Below, piece by piece: positions 32,510-41,531 of a stretch of 64,000 nt of DNA. This stretch comes from CAVUFH01 sp963740835 (GTDB lineage: Bacteria > Actinomycetota > Acidimicrobiia > IMCC26256 > PALSA-610). The DNA lies in assembly GCA_963740835.1 (NCBI GenBank), contig CAVUFH010000003.1, positions 1,736,001 through 1,800,000 on the forward strand, read 5' to 3'. The translations under genes were made by a program, and so were the position numbers. Position 1 is the first letter of the stretch; every line of letters begins with the position of its first letter. A model generated the notes under the pieces. The model saw only the letters and a program-made list of their open reading frames with translations, was not told where the DNA came from and searched no databases.

Positions 32510-33211
32510 TCAGATATCGCGGTTGACGAAATAGTCGAACCGCGCGGTGTACGCGGGTGGTTTGCTGCCGGAGTTCCCGACGTTGAGCCCGATCCGCTTC
32601 GGGGTCGGAGCCCAGGTGAACCGCACTCGCTGGGTCCACGAAGAACCGTTCGTGGACGTCGACACCGTGTAAGTGGTGCCGACCTTGGCGATCCGCTGCC
32701 ATTGCGCCGCGTTGTTCCCGACCGATCGGTCGTGCATCTTGTCGAACGCCGGACCGCCACTCCACACGCCAACGTAGAGGCGCACGTTGTCACCGTCGCC
32801 ATCCCAATCGCTACGGAAGAAGTGATTGCTGTCGGCCTCGACGAGCAGCCCGGCGAACCGCCCCGCGTCGATGTCGGTGTTCAGGATCTTCGTCTCGATG
32901 ACCCAATCGCCCGGCCCGACGTTCTGCACGATGCGCAAGGTCCGGTTCACCGGGGTCTTGTTCGGCCAGTCGTTGTGGTCGCTCCCGCCGGGGACCGCGA
33001 GGCTCACGACGCCGCCGCTGACGCTCACCGTGCCGTTGCCGATCGGATCCACCTCGGTCCACACACCGGAGAGCTTCGTTGCCGTGAACTGGTCGCTCTG
33101 AAACGCGCATCCGCTTACGGCGAGCCCGAGCACGAGCACGACGACCAGGCCGATGACGACGTACGCACCTGACCGCGTTCTCACCTGCTGCAACAGCGTG
33201 CACCCCCACAT
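32510..33211 (-). CDS. DUF1349-like secreted lipoprotein
   Basis: 233 residues. A hydrophobic signal (YVVIGLVVVLVLGLAV) ends in a lipobox SGCAF. The mature part is a concanavalin-like jelly roll of the DUF1349 type (GDWVIETKILNTDIDAGRFAGLLVEA; FFRSDWDGDGDNVRLYVGVW; WAPTPKRIGLNVGN). Such domains usually bind carbohydrates. Start at ATG 33211 or GTG 33181; neither has a strong ribosome site. Convergent with the LPXTG gene. Confidence 0.75.
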   Translation of the reverse strand: MWGCTLLQQVRTRSGAYVVIGLVVVLVLGLAVSGCAFQSDQFTATKLSGVWTEVDPIGNGTVSVSGGVVSLAVPGGSDHNDWPNKTPVNRTLRIVQNVGPGDWVIETKILNTDIDAGRFAGLLVEADSNHFFRSDWDGDGDNVRLYVGVWSGGPAFDKMHDRSVGNNAAQWQRIAKVGTTYTVSTSTNGSSWTQRVRFTWAPTPKRIGLNVGNSGSKPPAYTARFDYFVNRDI

Positions 33212-33519
33212 GGGCCTCAGCTGATCGCCACGACGTGCATGACGGGCTGTGAGGCGGCGTTCCCCACACGTTCGCGGTTGCGAAAATCGTCGCCGTTCGA
33301 GGTGCTGCGGAACGAACCGAGCGCGCGGGAACGGATCAGTGACGTTGCGAGGAGTGCACAGCGTAGCGTGGGTGGCGACGCCCCTCGCGGATCGGGTGCG
33401 CGCAATCGCTTACCAAATCCTGGAATGACGAGCGGCTGACTGCCGCGGCACGGTCTCGGCAAGGGCGTGGAGGTCCGCACGGGTCTAGCGTTGCGCAAGG
33501 TCGTGCAGAAGGAGGCGGG
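33212..33519. other. intergenic, no gene seen
   Basis: 308 bp between the divergent lipoprotein and VOC genes. Only short frames are present. AAGGAGG just before 33520 serves the VOC gene. Confidence 0.45.
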
Positions 33520-33915
33520 ATGCCTGCGATCAGCGGTGCGCATCACATTGCCATGACGGTCACGGACGCCGACCGCAGCGCTGAGTGGTACGGAGCGCTG
33601 CTCGGCATGTCAGTCGTACTCTCCGGCGAGGACGAGTCCGTCAAGTTCCGAGTCCTCGCCGATCCAGCTTCCGGCTGGGTGCTCGGCGTCCGCCAGTACC
33701 TCGGCAAGGAGGAGGGGGTCTTCGACGAGTTTCGGACGGGCCTCGATCACCTCGCGTTCGGCGTCGACAGCCGTGACGATCTCGAACAGTGGGAGCAAGT
33801 GTTGTCGGAGCGTGGCATCACCTACACGCCGATCGCGCAGACTCCGATCGGCTCGGTGATTGCTTTTCGAGACCCGGACAACATCCAGCTCGAGTTCTGG
33901 TTGCCGAACGCGTGA
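33520..33915 (+). CDS. VOC-family glyoxalase/dioxygenase-like protein
   Basis: 131 residues, one VOC unit pair: GAHHIAMTVTDADRSAEWYGALLGM, the middle strand LVLGVRQY-like segment, GLDHLAFGVDSRDDLEQW and FRDPDNIQLEFW. Metal ligands His6/His near start, His in LDHLAF and Glu in QLEFW are in the expected places, so metal binding is likely. AGGAGG Shine-Dalgarno upstream of ATG 33520. The cyclase-like gene begins 15 bp downstream. Confidence 0.88.
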   Translation: MPAISGAHHIAMTVTDADRSAEWYGALLGMSVVLSGEDESVKFRVLADPASGWVLGVRQYLGKEEGVFDEFRTGLDHLAFGVDSRDDLEQWEQVLSERGITYTPIAQTPIGSVIAFRDPDNIQLEFWLPNA

Positions 33916-33930
33916 CGAGAGTCATCTGTC

Positions 33931-34386
33931 GTGGTCGCGCGCGAACTTCCGACAGGCACGCTCACCTTCTTGTTCACTGACATCGAGGGCTCGACCCGCC
34001 TCCTGCACGAGGTGGGTGAGCGCTACGGCGATCTTCTCGAGGCGCATCGGCGACTCGTGCGCGCCACCGTCACCGCACACGGTGGCGTCGAATTCGGCAC
34101 AGGCGGCGATGCAGTGTTCGCCGTCTTCGAATCATGCTCCGCAGCAGTCGCTGCTGCAGCCGAGGCACAGCGGGCGATCTCTGCACACCCGTGGCCAGAG
34201 AACATCACGATGAAGGTCCGCATGGCCCTGCATTCGGGCGACGCGCAGGTGATCGACAACGACTACGTCGGTGTCCCACTGCATGTTGTCGCGCGCCTCT
34301 GTGCGGCCGGTCACGGGGGCCAGGTTCTGCTTTCCGACGCCACGTACGTCGCTTGCCCGACCCACATCGGCGGTCGCGCTCGGCGC
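33931..34386 (+). CDS. class III adenylate/guanylate cyclase domain, C-terminus lost
   Basis: The frame starts LPTGTLTFLFTDIEGSTRLLHEVG with metal Asp in FTDIEGS and the second in GTGGDAVFAVF, and continues through RMALHSGDAQVIDNDYVGVPLHVVARLCAAGHGGQVLLSDAT, a nearly full cyclase core of about 140 residues with the catalytic Arg. The frame then runs antisense into the convergent regulator gene with no natural end until 35337. The usual final strand and the large ATPase-TPR part of this protein type are missing. I read it as a cyclase gene truncated by rearrangement at about 34350-34390; it could still fold. Confidence 0.65.
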
Positions 34387-37309
34387 TCATTCCTTGACCT
34401 TCGGCTGCTGCAGCCCATACCGAGCCGCTTCCGCTTCGACGAGCATTGCCCCTGTGCGTCGGGCGAGGGTGAAAGCTTCGACGAGCAGAGCTTCGGTATC
34501 GTCCTCGGTTGCTCCGAGCCGGTGGCGAGCCGCGGCCTCTTGGACGAGCGCACGCGCCCGGAATATCGGCGTCTCCATGTCGGCCGCGGCCGCGGCCGCG
34601 GCCGTCGCGACCTTTGCGGCTCGTTCTTCGTCACCTGTCGCGAGCGCGAGCTGTGCGAGCGCGATGTCGATCGGCTGACTCACACCGGTGCGGTGCTGCG
34701 CGAGACGACCCGAGTACGGCTCGAGCTCCTCGCTCAGCACGGCCGCCGCGTCCAGTTCGCTGCAGAGATCAGCGGCGTCCGCGAGCCACATCATCGCGGT
34801 GAACCACGGACCCTGGCGGGGCAAGCCCCCGACGCGATCTGCCGCGAGTCGTCGTACGACCGATCGGGCGCGCTCGAGATCACCTGCTCGGGCGAGCGCC
34901 AAGGCGAGCGCGGCCTCGTACGCCGGGACGTTGGAATTCATTTCCTTGGCAGCCTCGATCGAGGGCACCAGCTCACCGATGCGACCTTGGTTGAACCGAA
35001 TCAACACGAGGTGCGGGCCGAGGTAGATGCCTGGATCGAGTCCAGTTGCGGGCTCGAGTGTTCGCGCGATCTCGAGCACGGTCGTGGCCATCTCCTCGGC
35101 GGCGGTGAGCTCGCCGTTCAAGAACAGATCTGTCGCTCGACCGTTCGCGAGGAGCAGGGCGTGGGTCGGCCTCGGACGGGGACCCACGCGTCGTTGGAGA
35201 TCGGCGAGTGCCGTCCACGCGTCCGCGACAGCACCCGCTTCGAGGCAATTCGACCAGCGGGCGGCGTCGGCGATGACACTGAGGATCGGCTCACCCAACT
35301 GTCGGCCCAGGTGCGGCTAATTCGTCGGCGGCCGTGACGCGTTCCTGGAGGTTGTCGGGACGCCACCCCGGACCCTGGTAGCCAACCAACACATGGCTCG
35401 TTGTCGTCGGATCGTCGAGCTGGCGGGCAACGGCCAGGGCTTCGTCCCAGAACTCGCGTCGCCGGTGGTCTTCTCCGGGCGCGGCGTATCCCGCGCGCGC
35501 CATGAGGGCACGAGCTCGCGCTCGGGTCGGTTCGGGACCCATCCCCGCGAGCGCCTCTTCGACAAGCGACAGGACGAGGGGGTCCGGCGCGCCTCTTTGC
35601 CCCGCGTACACGAACAGAGACCAGGCGATCGAGGCGATCATCTCGATGTTTCCCGCGTCGCGCGCGGCAGTGGCCGCGTGTTCGAGGATCGTTCGTCCCT
35701 CCGGGTCGGCGGACCCGATCAGGGTCTCGCCCAACTGGACGGTCAGCTCGTCGCGGGTCGCGCCGTCAGGGGGTTGCAGGAGATCGATGACGTCGAGCGC
35801 GCGGCGGTAGTGGCCGGCGGCGTCGTCGAATGCGAGCGAGGTCCGGGCCAGATCCCCGGCGCGGCGCGCGTACTCGACTGCGTCGCGGACGTTACCGAGC
35901 GGAGCGGCCAGGCAGGCGTGTCGCGCGAGTTCGGGGATCACGCGGCTATCGCCCGCGCGGAGCGCGAGCGCTCGAGCCACCCGTTGATGCAAACGCATCC
36001 GCCGACTTGTGGGGATCGCGTCGTATCGCGCCGACCGGAACAGTGCGTGAACGAAGCCGAACCGCCCTGGGCGGCCGGGCATCGCGGCCACGAGGCCGGC
36101 GCGCTCGGCATGCTCGAGCGCCTCGAGCACGGTTGACAGCTCGCCGTCGAGCGCGACGGCGAGGAGATCTGCTCCGAACTCGGTCCCGACGATCGCGGCG
36201 ACGTCGAGCACGTCGCCATCCTCACGCTCGAGGAGCTGATAGCGACGCGTCAACAGATCGTGCAGAGATCCGGCGGAGCGGCCGGCGTTGCCTGCTCCGT
36301 ACTCGAGCACGAACAACGGATTCCCGCCCGTGTGCTCGCGTACCCAGGTCGCGTCGGCGGACGCGCCGATGGCTGCAAGGAGGTCATCGACCTCCGCGTC
36401 GTCGAGCGGCGACAGCTGGACGGTTTCGACGCTCGGGTAGCGAACGAGATCACCGAGGAACGCCTGTAGCGCGTCGTCGAGCTCAGGTGAGGTGTCGCGT
36501 GTCGTCGCCACGATGAGAAGTGGTGCGTGTCCCGAAACGCGCGCGAGATGTCGCAGCGCGGCTCGCGTGCTGCCGGCCGCCCAATGGAGGTCCTCGAGCA
36601 CGAGAAGGAGCGGTGAAGTGGCGGCCGCGCGGCTCAGGTAGCCGTGCAATCCGTCGTAAATTTCGGCACGCTCGGCCACAATGTCCAACGGCTGACGCGG
36701 AGCGCGTCCGTCCCAGCGCTCAGCTTGGTGCGGAAGCACACGCGCGAGCGCTGGGCCGTCGTTCCCGACGCGTCGCCGCACTTCGCCGTCCGGTAGTCCC
36801 GCGAGATCGTCGGAGAGTGCGTGCACGAACGGCTGATAGGCCAGTTGCACATCCTCGAAACAGGAACCAAGCAACACGCGACCGCTGCGGTGGTGCACGG
36901 CTACCGCAAATTCCGCGACCAAGCGGCTCTTGCCGATCCCGGCTTCGCCCGACACCAGGGCGACGAGCGTTCGTCCGGCGCGCGCGTGCGCCCAGACATC
37001 GAGGAGCTGCGTCAGTTCCGCGTGACGCCCGACGAAGGACGTGCCGGCCAGCAACTCCAGCGGCGCGGGGAGATCGGGCGCGCGCAGCGTGCCCCCGCTT
37101 TCGACCCGCCGCGCGATCTCGCCCAACTCGATCCGGTTCGAAGCCTGGAGCTTCCGGAGCAGGGAGGAGACGTGGCTCTCCACTGTTCGCTCTGACACGA
37201 AGAGGCTCGCGGCGATCTCCGCGTTCGACAGGCGTTTGCCGAGCGCGTCGAGCACGTCGGCCTCCCGGCTCGTCACGCCGTGTTCGGTCAACGCAGGAAT
37301 CCGTCGCAT
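34387..37309 (-). CDS. N-terminal LuxR-HTH, AAA ATPase, TPR regulator, broken by a frameshift
   Basis: Two frames, 35291-37309 and 34387-35298, join into one protein of about 970 residues. LuxR HTH at 8-70 (TSREADVLDALGKRLSNAEIA), Walker A GEAGIGKS at 121-128, Walker B LLLVLEDLHW at about 236-245, then helical repeats to the end. Near 35315 the first frame stops in ELAAPGPTVG, whereas the next frame continues HLGRQLGEPILSVIADAARW, as expected of the family; one extra base explains it. These are ATP-dependent transcription activators. Here the HTH is N-terminal, unlike MalT-type proteins. Divergent from the beta-propeller gene. Confidence 0.85.
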
Positions 37310-37468
37310 CCCGCTCGCCGCCGATCATCCATAGGACGGATCATCGCGCCGATTCCGTGGCGGTTTCCGTGCTCGGTACGGATCCGCGCGAGTCCTCGTC
37401 GGCGCATGCTCGCCCCGGCCACCCGATGCCGCGATGGCGAGGCGGCCGTGGACGAAGGGATCTTGACC

Positions 37469-38578
37469 ATGGTGACGATGCGTGCGCGTACGACCCTGGA
37501 GCGCCCGTCGCGCGCAATGGGACTGCTCGTCAGTGTCTTCATGGCGGTCGTTACGACGATCGCGGTCAGCCCCGCATCTGCGCATCCGAGCGAGTCGAGT
37601 TCGTGGGGTGCACCCGTGAATGCCGAATCTGTGCCGGGCACAAGCGCTGACCTGAACACCCCGTCGCTTGACGGATGCCCGATCGTGTCGCCCGACGGGC
37701 TGCGGCTCTACTTCGCGTCGAGTCGACCCGGCGGGTTGGGAGGCTTGGACATCTGGGTCGCTGCGAGACCGAACCGCGACGCCGCATTCGGAACGCCTGC
37801 GAACGTGGGCGCCCCGGTCAACACCGCGGCCGACGACTTCTGCCCGTCACCGATGGCCGATGGGTGGTTCTTCTTCGTGAGTACGCGGGCTCCCGGTTGC
37901 GGCTCGGCCGACATCTACGTCACGCGCAGAATCGGTCGGGAACGATGGTTACCGCCGTCGCATCTCGGATGCCACGTGAACAGCGCTGGCCAAGAAGCGA
38001 GCCCGTACCTCGTCTCGACTCATGGTCGACGAAACTCGACACTTCTCTACTTCTCCAGCGATCGGGCGGGCGGCTTCGCGCCGGACGCGGGGACGCCCGA
38101 CGCCGACATCTACGTCAGCGAGTTGACCAACTTCGGCTTCGGGCCGGCGGTGCTCGTCGAGGATGTGAACACGGCGGCCAACGACGCCCGTCCGAACCTG
38201 CGCCGAAACGGCCTGGAGATGGTGTTCGATTCCACACGCGCGGGCGGCCTGGGTGGCGCGGACATCTACGCCGCGTCCCGCGGAGGACTGGACGAGCCGT
38301 GGTCGACGCCGTCGAACCTCTCGACCGTCAACAGTGCGGCCAACGAATCTCGCGCGTCGTTCTCGCCGGATGGAAAGATGCTCTACTTCGGTTCGAACCG
38401 GCCGGGGAGCGAGCTCGGAGCCGACGGACGGCCATCGAGCGACATATACGTTGCAAATCGACAAACGTCCTCGTCCCGGCGCAGTGCCGAGCTCCCGAAC
38501 CTCGACGATCCCCTGGTCCGCCAGCTGTTCGTCGATCGCTTCGAGCCCGGCTCGTTCGGGATAGCTACGGACTGGTGA
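37469..38578 (+). CDS. secreted PD40/TolB-like beta-propeller protein
   Basis: 369 residues. A signal peptide (AMGLLVSVFMAVVTTIAVSPASA) precedes at least four PD40-type blades, each with a Pro-Asp-Gly or equivalent turn and a Phe/Tyr-rich strand: VSPDGLRLYFASSRPGG, ADGWFFFVSTRAPG, RRNGLEMVFDSTRAGG and SPDGKMLYFGSNRPG. This is the WD40-like propeller of TolB and similar surface proteins; binding partner unknown. Start at ATG 37469, with 37478 possible. Divergent from the LuxR-type regulator. Confidence 0.8.
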   Translation: MVTMRARTTLERPSRAMGLLVSVFMAVVTTIAVSPASAHPSESSSWGAPVNAESVPGTSADLNTPSLDGCPIVSPDGLRLYFASSRPGGLGGLDIWVAARPNRDAAFGTPANVGAPVNTAADDFCPSPMADGWFFFVSTRAPGCGSADIYVTRRIGRERWLPPSHLGCHVNSAGQEASPYLVSTHGRRNSTLLYFSSDRAGGFAPDAGTPDADIYVSELTNFGFGPAVLVEDVNTAANDARPNLRRNGLEMVFDSTRAGGLGGADIYAASRGGLDEPWSTPSNLSTVNSAANESRASFSPDGKMLYFGSNRPGSELGADGRPSSDIYVANRQTSSSRRSAELPNLDDPLVRQLFVDRFEPGSFGIATDW

Positions 38579-38666
38579 AGCGGCGCCCGGCATGCGGGAA
38601 GGTGCGGTCGGCAGGTGCGCGTGTCGACACCTCAGGACTCCAACCGAACCAGGAGTTACCTCCCGA

Positions 38667-38713
38667 GTACGCCCCCGGGACTCGAACCCGGAACCTGCGG
38701 ATTAAGAGTCCGA
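38667..38713 (-). repeat. partial tRNA-Lys copy, presumed attachment site
   Basis: 46 of 47 positions equal the 3' part of the tRNA-Lys gene at 40483-40530; one C is missing in the acceptor/T-stem C run. It covers acceptor 3' strand, T-arm, variable loop and anticodon arm, then diverges. It cannot fold as a full tRNA. Confidence 0.85.
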
Positions 38714-38816
38714 GCTCGCCTGTACAAGAGCGTCCGAGCGCGTTCGAACATGCTGCAACTGAGGCGGTTGTGCATCGACGCGCGTACGCCGGAGTACGTC
38801 GAAGTTCGCCATGGTC

Positions 38817-38834
38817 GTTTGCAAACCGTTTGCA
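38817..38834. repeat. paired GTTTGCA repeat, left
   Basis: GTTTGCA-AACC-GTTTGCA, two copies 11 bp apart, the spacing of one DNA turn. The same pair with another 4-nt spacer lies at 40406-40423. A candidate integrase arm-site pair. Confidence 0.6.
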
Positions 38835-39055
38835 TGATCCCCAGTGTCGCTGGCGTCGGATCTCTGACCGGGGCATGTGCCGAGGGGGCCGCCAGCTTGT
38901 GGCGGGGTGTGATTGATGACACGTATCGTGGAATTTTGGACTGGCCCATGAGCCGGGTCCCCCCGGTCTGCCCTGTTGGCTCGGAACCTCTTGTTCGCTG
39001 GTGACGCGCGCCGGAAGTCTCGTTAGGGTTCCGCGTCTCATCGACTGCGGGAGTC

Positions 39056-40174
39056 ATGGCTATGCGGGAGAATCGCGCGATAGGGATCGCAAGCTTGTTG
39101 TTGTTGGTGGTCGGGTCGGTCCTTACGGCCTCTCCTGCCGTTGCAGAAGACGCGCAGCCACGAGCGAGCGTCACCCCCGAGCAGATTGATCCACTCGCTC
39201 GCCACGTTTCCGCTCTCTCCACCGCCCTTGGACCGGGGCTGGCCGCCCAGCAGTCACCCCCGGCATGCCCAGACGTCATCACGACCAACTTCAGACTGAG
39301 CGCCGACCTGACGTGTTCGCTGTCAGTGGGTGCGCCAAATGTCACGATCGACCTTGGCGGGCACACGCTGTCGGGCAGCATCTTCGAGGACCCTCTAGCG
39401 GCTGGGGGACACTCGGGGATGGTTGTGCGCCACGGCAAGATCCTTGGCAACGGCTATCCGACGGCGATCCTCAACATCTCGTCGCACATCACCCTTGATC
39501 GTGTCGAAATACGCGGGTTCTCAGAGTTCGCGGTCCAGATTGGGCCGGACAGTACAGTCAAGCGAAGCCACTTCGTCGACAATGGAACCGCGCTCGACCT
39601 GTTCTGGGGCGCCCGGATCAAGGTCGTCGGCTCTACCTTCGAACGGAACCAATTCGGCCTCATTAATGGCGCCGACAACGAATCGCTCATCAAGCAGAAC
39701 CTCTTCGTCAACAATGACGTCGGCGCCTTCGTGTGGGACGAGGACGCCGTGGGGTCATCGTCGGTACAGATCGCAAACAACACCTTCCGCGCTAACCGGA
39801 TCGGCCTCGACGTCCTCGCCAACCTCGACGTCAAGGACCTGCGCGTGAACCGCAATGAGTTCGCGAAGAATCGCGAGGCAGGCATCAGAGTCGCAATGAA
39901 CTGTGAGGACGAGATCTGCGCCTCGGCCCTCCTCGGCACCGTGATCGTCGACAACCGTGCGAGCGAGAATGGGTTCGCAGGTAATCCCGAACTGAACGAC
40001 GGGATCGTGGTCACTGGACAGCCGCAGGGTCTCGCCCACGTGACGCTCGCGAAGAACTCCGCCGATCGCAATGCGGATCTCGGCATCGATGCACAGGGCG
40101 TCATCGACGGCCGCGGGAACCGGGCTCGGGGCAACGGGAACCCGCTCCAGTGCATCGGCGTCTCGTGCAGGTAG
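39056..40174 (+). CDS. secreted right-handed parallel beta-helix protein
   Basis: 372 residues. Signal peptide (GIASLLLLVVGSVLTASPAVA), then a segment with two Cys and the start of a parallel beta helix: NVTIDLGGHTLSGS is a typical first turn, and Asn/Gly/Val-rich coils such as ITLDRVEIRGFSEFAVQIG, SSVQIANNTFRANRIGLDV and DLRVNRNEFAKNREAGIRV repeat to the end. Proteins of this kind bind or cleave polysaccharides or form adhesins; no lyase residues can be named. It is the only intact gene inside the decayed tRNA-Lys element, so it may have come as cargo. GGGAG precedes the start. Confidence 0.8.
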   Translation: MAMRENRAIGIASLLLLVVGSVLTASPAVAEDAQPRASVTPEQIDPLARHVSALSTALGPGLAAQQSPPACPDVITTNFRLSADLTCSLSVGAPNVTIDLGGHTLSGSIFEDPLAAGGHSGMVVRHGKILGNGYPTAILNISSHITLDRVEIRGFSEFAVQIGPDSTVKRSHFVDNGTALDLFWGARIKVVGSTFERNQFGLINGADNESLIKQNLFVNNDVGAFVWDEDAVGSSSVQIANNTFRANRIGLDVLANLDVKDLRVNRNEFAKNREAGIRVAMNCEDEICASALLGTVIVDNRASENGFAGNPELNDGIVVTGQPQGLAHVTLAKNSADRNADLGIDAQGVIDGRGNRARGNGNPLQCIGVSCR

Positions 40175-40267
40175 CTGGCGGTTGAACTCGGCCAAGGAAA
40201 ACACCGAGGAGATGTACCGGGAGATGGACTTCTATCCCCTTGGGTCGCACCGCCGAGCCGGCGGTGA

Positions 40268-40399
40268 TCCGGTCCACTCGCAGTCACACAACGGCGCCTC
40301 GGTCACTCATCGGCCGTGTTCACCACGAGCGTGTACACGCACCCGTCGGAGGACGAGTTCGCGCGTGCGGCAAGCGCGGTTGCGGACGCGCTCGGCTGA
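40268..40399 (+). pseudogene. tyrosine integrase, C-terminal remnant
   Basis: The frame reads PLAVTQRRLGHSSAVFTT, then SVYTHPSEDEFARAASAVADALG and a stop at 40397-40399. This is the last part of a phage-type tyrosine integrase: the Gly-His of the active site (LGHSS) and the nucleophile Tyr in SVYTHP are both visible. An in-frame stop lies just upstream at 40265. The rest of the gene, about 300 residues, is missing. It lies 85 bp from the tRNA 3' end, the normal position of an integrase gene. Confidence 0.8.
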
Positions 40400-40405
40400 C
40401 CGCGC

Positions 40406-40423
40406 GTTTGCAGAGTGTTTGCA
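40406..40423. repeat. paired GTTTGCA repeat, right
   Basis: GTTTGCA-GAGT-GTTTGCA directly after the integrase remnant; it mirrors the pair at 38817-38834. Confidence 0.6.
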
Positions 40424-40456
40424 ACGGCCCCCGACGCGTCGTGCGTCGGGGGCCGT
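40424..40456 (+). terminator. intrinsic hairpin terminator after the integrase remnant
   Basis: ACGGCCCCCGACGC (40424-40437) pairs perfectly with GCGTCGGGGGCCGT (40443-40456) around the loop GTCGT. The 14-bp stem is followed by TTGCTGT. It lies 24 bp after the stop of the integrase remnant and is positioned to end that transcript before the tRNA gene. Confidence 0.7.
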
Positions 40457-40483
40457 TTGCTGTGCAAGCGCTGGTCAGCGAAG

Positions 40484-40557
40484 TACGCCCCCCGGGACTC
40501 GAACCCGGAACCTGCGGATTAAGAGTCCGACGCTCTGACCAATTGAGCTAGGGGCGC
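40484..40557 (-). tRNA. tRNA-Lys (CTT)
   Basis: 74 nt. Acceptor strands GCGCCCC and GGGGCGT, D-arm TAGCTCAATTGGTCAGAG, anticodon loop CTCTTAA (anticodon CTT), T-arm CCGGG-TTCGAGT-CCCGG, discriminator A, no encoded CCA. It reads AAG codons. Its 3' end is the integration site of the element on its left. Confidence 0.95.
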
Positions 40558-40618
40558 GTGAGCGAGCCAGTGTAGACGCCGGCCGGCTGCCGGCCCCGGT
40601 GCGGGCGACGGCGCTGGG

Positions 40619-40624
40619 TACCGT
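40619..40624 (+). promoter_or_regulatory. -10 element TACCGT
   Basis: Ends 6 nt before the ATG at 40631, with no Shine-Dalgarno sequence; predicted leaderless start of the TIGR01777 gene. Confidence 0.5.
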
Positions 40625-40630
40625 TCCTGG

Positions 40631-41530
40631 ATGGACGTCGTCGTCAGTGGTGCGAGTGGACTCATCGGCACCGCCCTCTCCAGCGAGCTCCGGCGGTCCG
40701 GCCATCGGGTGCTGCGGCTGAAGCGCGGCGGCGTCACCGCGGGTGACGACATCGGGTGGGATCCGCAGGCCGGTTTGATCGACGCGCCCGCGTTCGAAGG
40801 CGTCGACGCGGTGGTGCATCTCGCAGGGGAAGGGATCGGCGACAAGCGGTGGACCGACGAGCAGAAGGACCGCATCCTCCAGAGCCGCGTCAAGGGCACG
40901 TCCGTGCTCTCGGGCGCGATCGCGAGTCGCGAGCGCAAGCCGCGCGTCTTCGTGTCCGGTTCCGCGATCGGGTACTACGGCTCGCGCGGCGACGAAGTCC
41001 TCACGGAGGAGAGCACACCTGGCGACGACTTCCTTGCGCACGTCGTTCAACGATGGGAAGCGGAGACGCAACCGGCAGTCGACGCGGGCATCCGAACTGT
41101 GAACATCCGTAGCGGCATCGTGCTCGCCGAGCACGGCGGGGTGTTGAAGCGGTTGCTGTTGCCGTTCAAGCTCGGCGCAGGCGGCCGCGTCGGTTCGGGC
41201 AAGCAGTGGATGTCGTGGATCACGCTCGCGGACGAAGTCGGTGCGATCCTGCACACCATCGAGTCGGAATCGTTGCGCGGACCTGTCAACCTCGTCGCGC
41301 CGACGCCCGTCGTGAACGCCGAGTTCACGAGTACCCTCGGCAAGGTGTTGCATCGCCCGACGGTATTGCCGACACCACTGCTGCCCTTGAAGCTCGCGTA
41401 CAGCTCCGAGCTCGTCGAGCTCCTGCTGCTCGCGAGTCAGCGCGTGGCACCGACGCGCCTCGAGACGAGCGGCTACAGGTTCCAGCATCCGACCCTCGAA
41501 GCCGGCCTCCGCGCGGTGCTCCGACGCTGA
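40631..41530 (+). CDS. TIGR01777-family NAD(P)-binding epimerase-like protein
   Basis: 299 residues. The N-terminal SGASGLIGTAL is the extended-SDR nucleotide loop; HLAGEGI, RVKGTSVLSGAI and FVSGSAIGYYGSRGDEVLTEES are the TIGR01777 (YfcH) signature. WMSWITLADEVGAI is also typical. The molecular substrate of the family is unknown. Followed by a nucleoside hydrolase gene after 1 bp, so the two are co-transcribed. Confidence 0.92.
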   Translation: MDVVVSGASGLIGTALSSELRRSGHRVLRLKRGGVTAGDDIGWDPQAGLIDAPAFEGVDAVVHLAGEGIGDKRWTDEQKDRILQSRVKGTSVLSGAIASRERKPRVFVSGSAIGYYGSRGDEVLTEESTPGDDFLAHVVQRWEAETQPAVDAGIRTVNIRSGIVLAEHGGVLKRLLLPFKLGAGGRVGSGKQWMSWITLADEVGAILHTIESESLRGPVNLVAPTPVVNAEFTSTLGKVLHRPTVLPTPLLPLKLAYSSELVELLLLASQRVAPTRLETSGYRFQHPTLEAGLRAVLRR

Positions 41531-41531
41531 C

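Larger units (their letters stand above)
38579..39055. other. left end of the tRNA-Lys element, no gene
   Basis: 477 bp without a credible gene. It contains the duplicated tRNA-Lys 3' part (38667-38713) and the paired GTTTGCA repeats (38817-38834). TAGGGT and GGGAG precede the beta-helix gene at 39056. Confidence 0.6.
38667..40557. mobile_element. decayed integrative element in tRNA-Lys(CTT)
   Basis: The intact minus-strand tRNA-Lys (40484-40557) lies at the right end. A 47-bp copy of its 3' part, from the discriminator side through the anticodon loop, lies at 38667-38713 in the same orientation, as expected for attachment-site duplication. Immediately inside the tRNA end is the C-terminal remnant of a tyrosine integrase (40268-40399). 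Paired GTTTGCA-N4-GTTTGCA repeats stand at both inner ends (38817-38834 and 40406-40423), like arm-type integrase sites. Between them the only intact gene is a secreted beta-helix protein. About 1.8 kb, clearly deleted. Confidence 0.75.
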
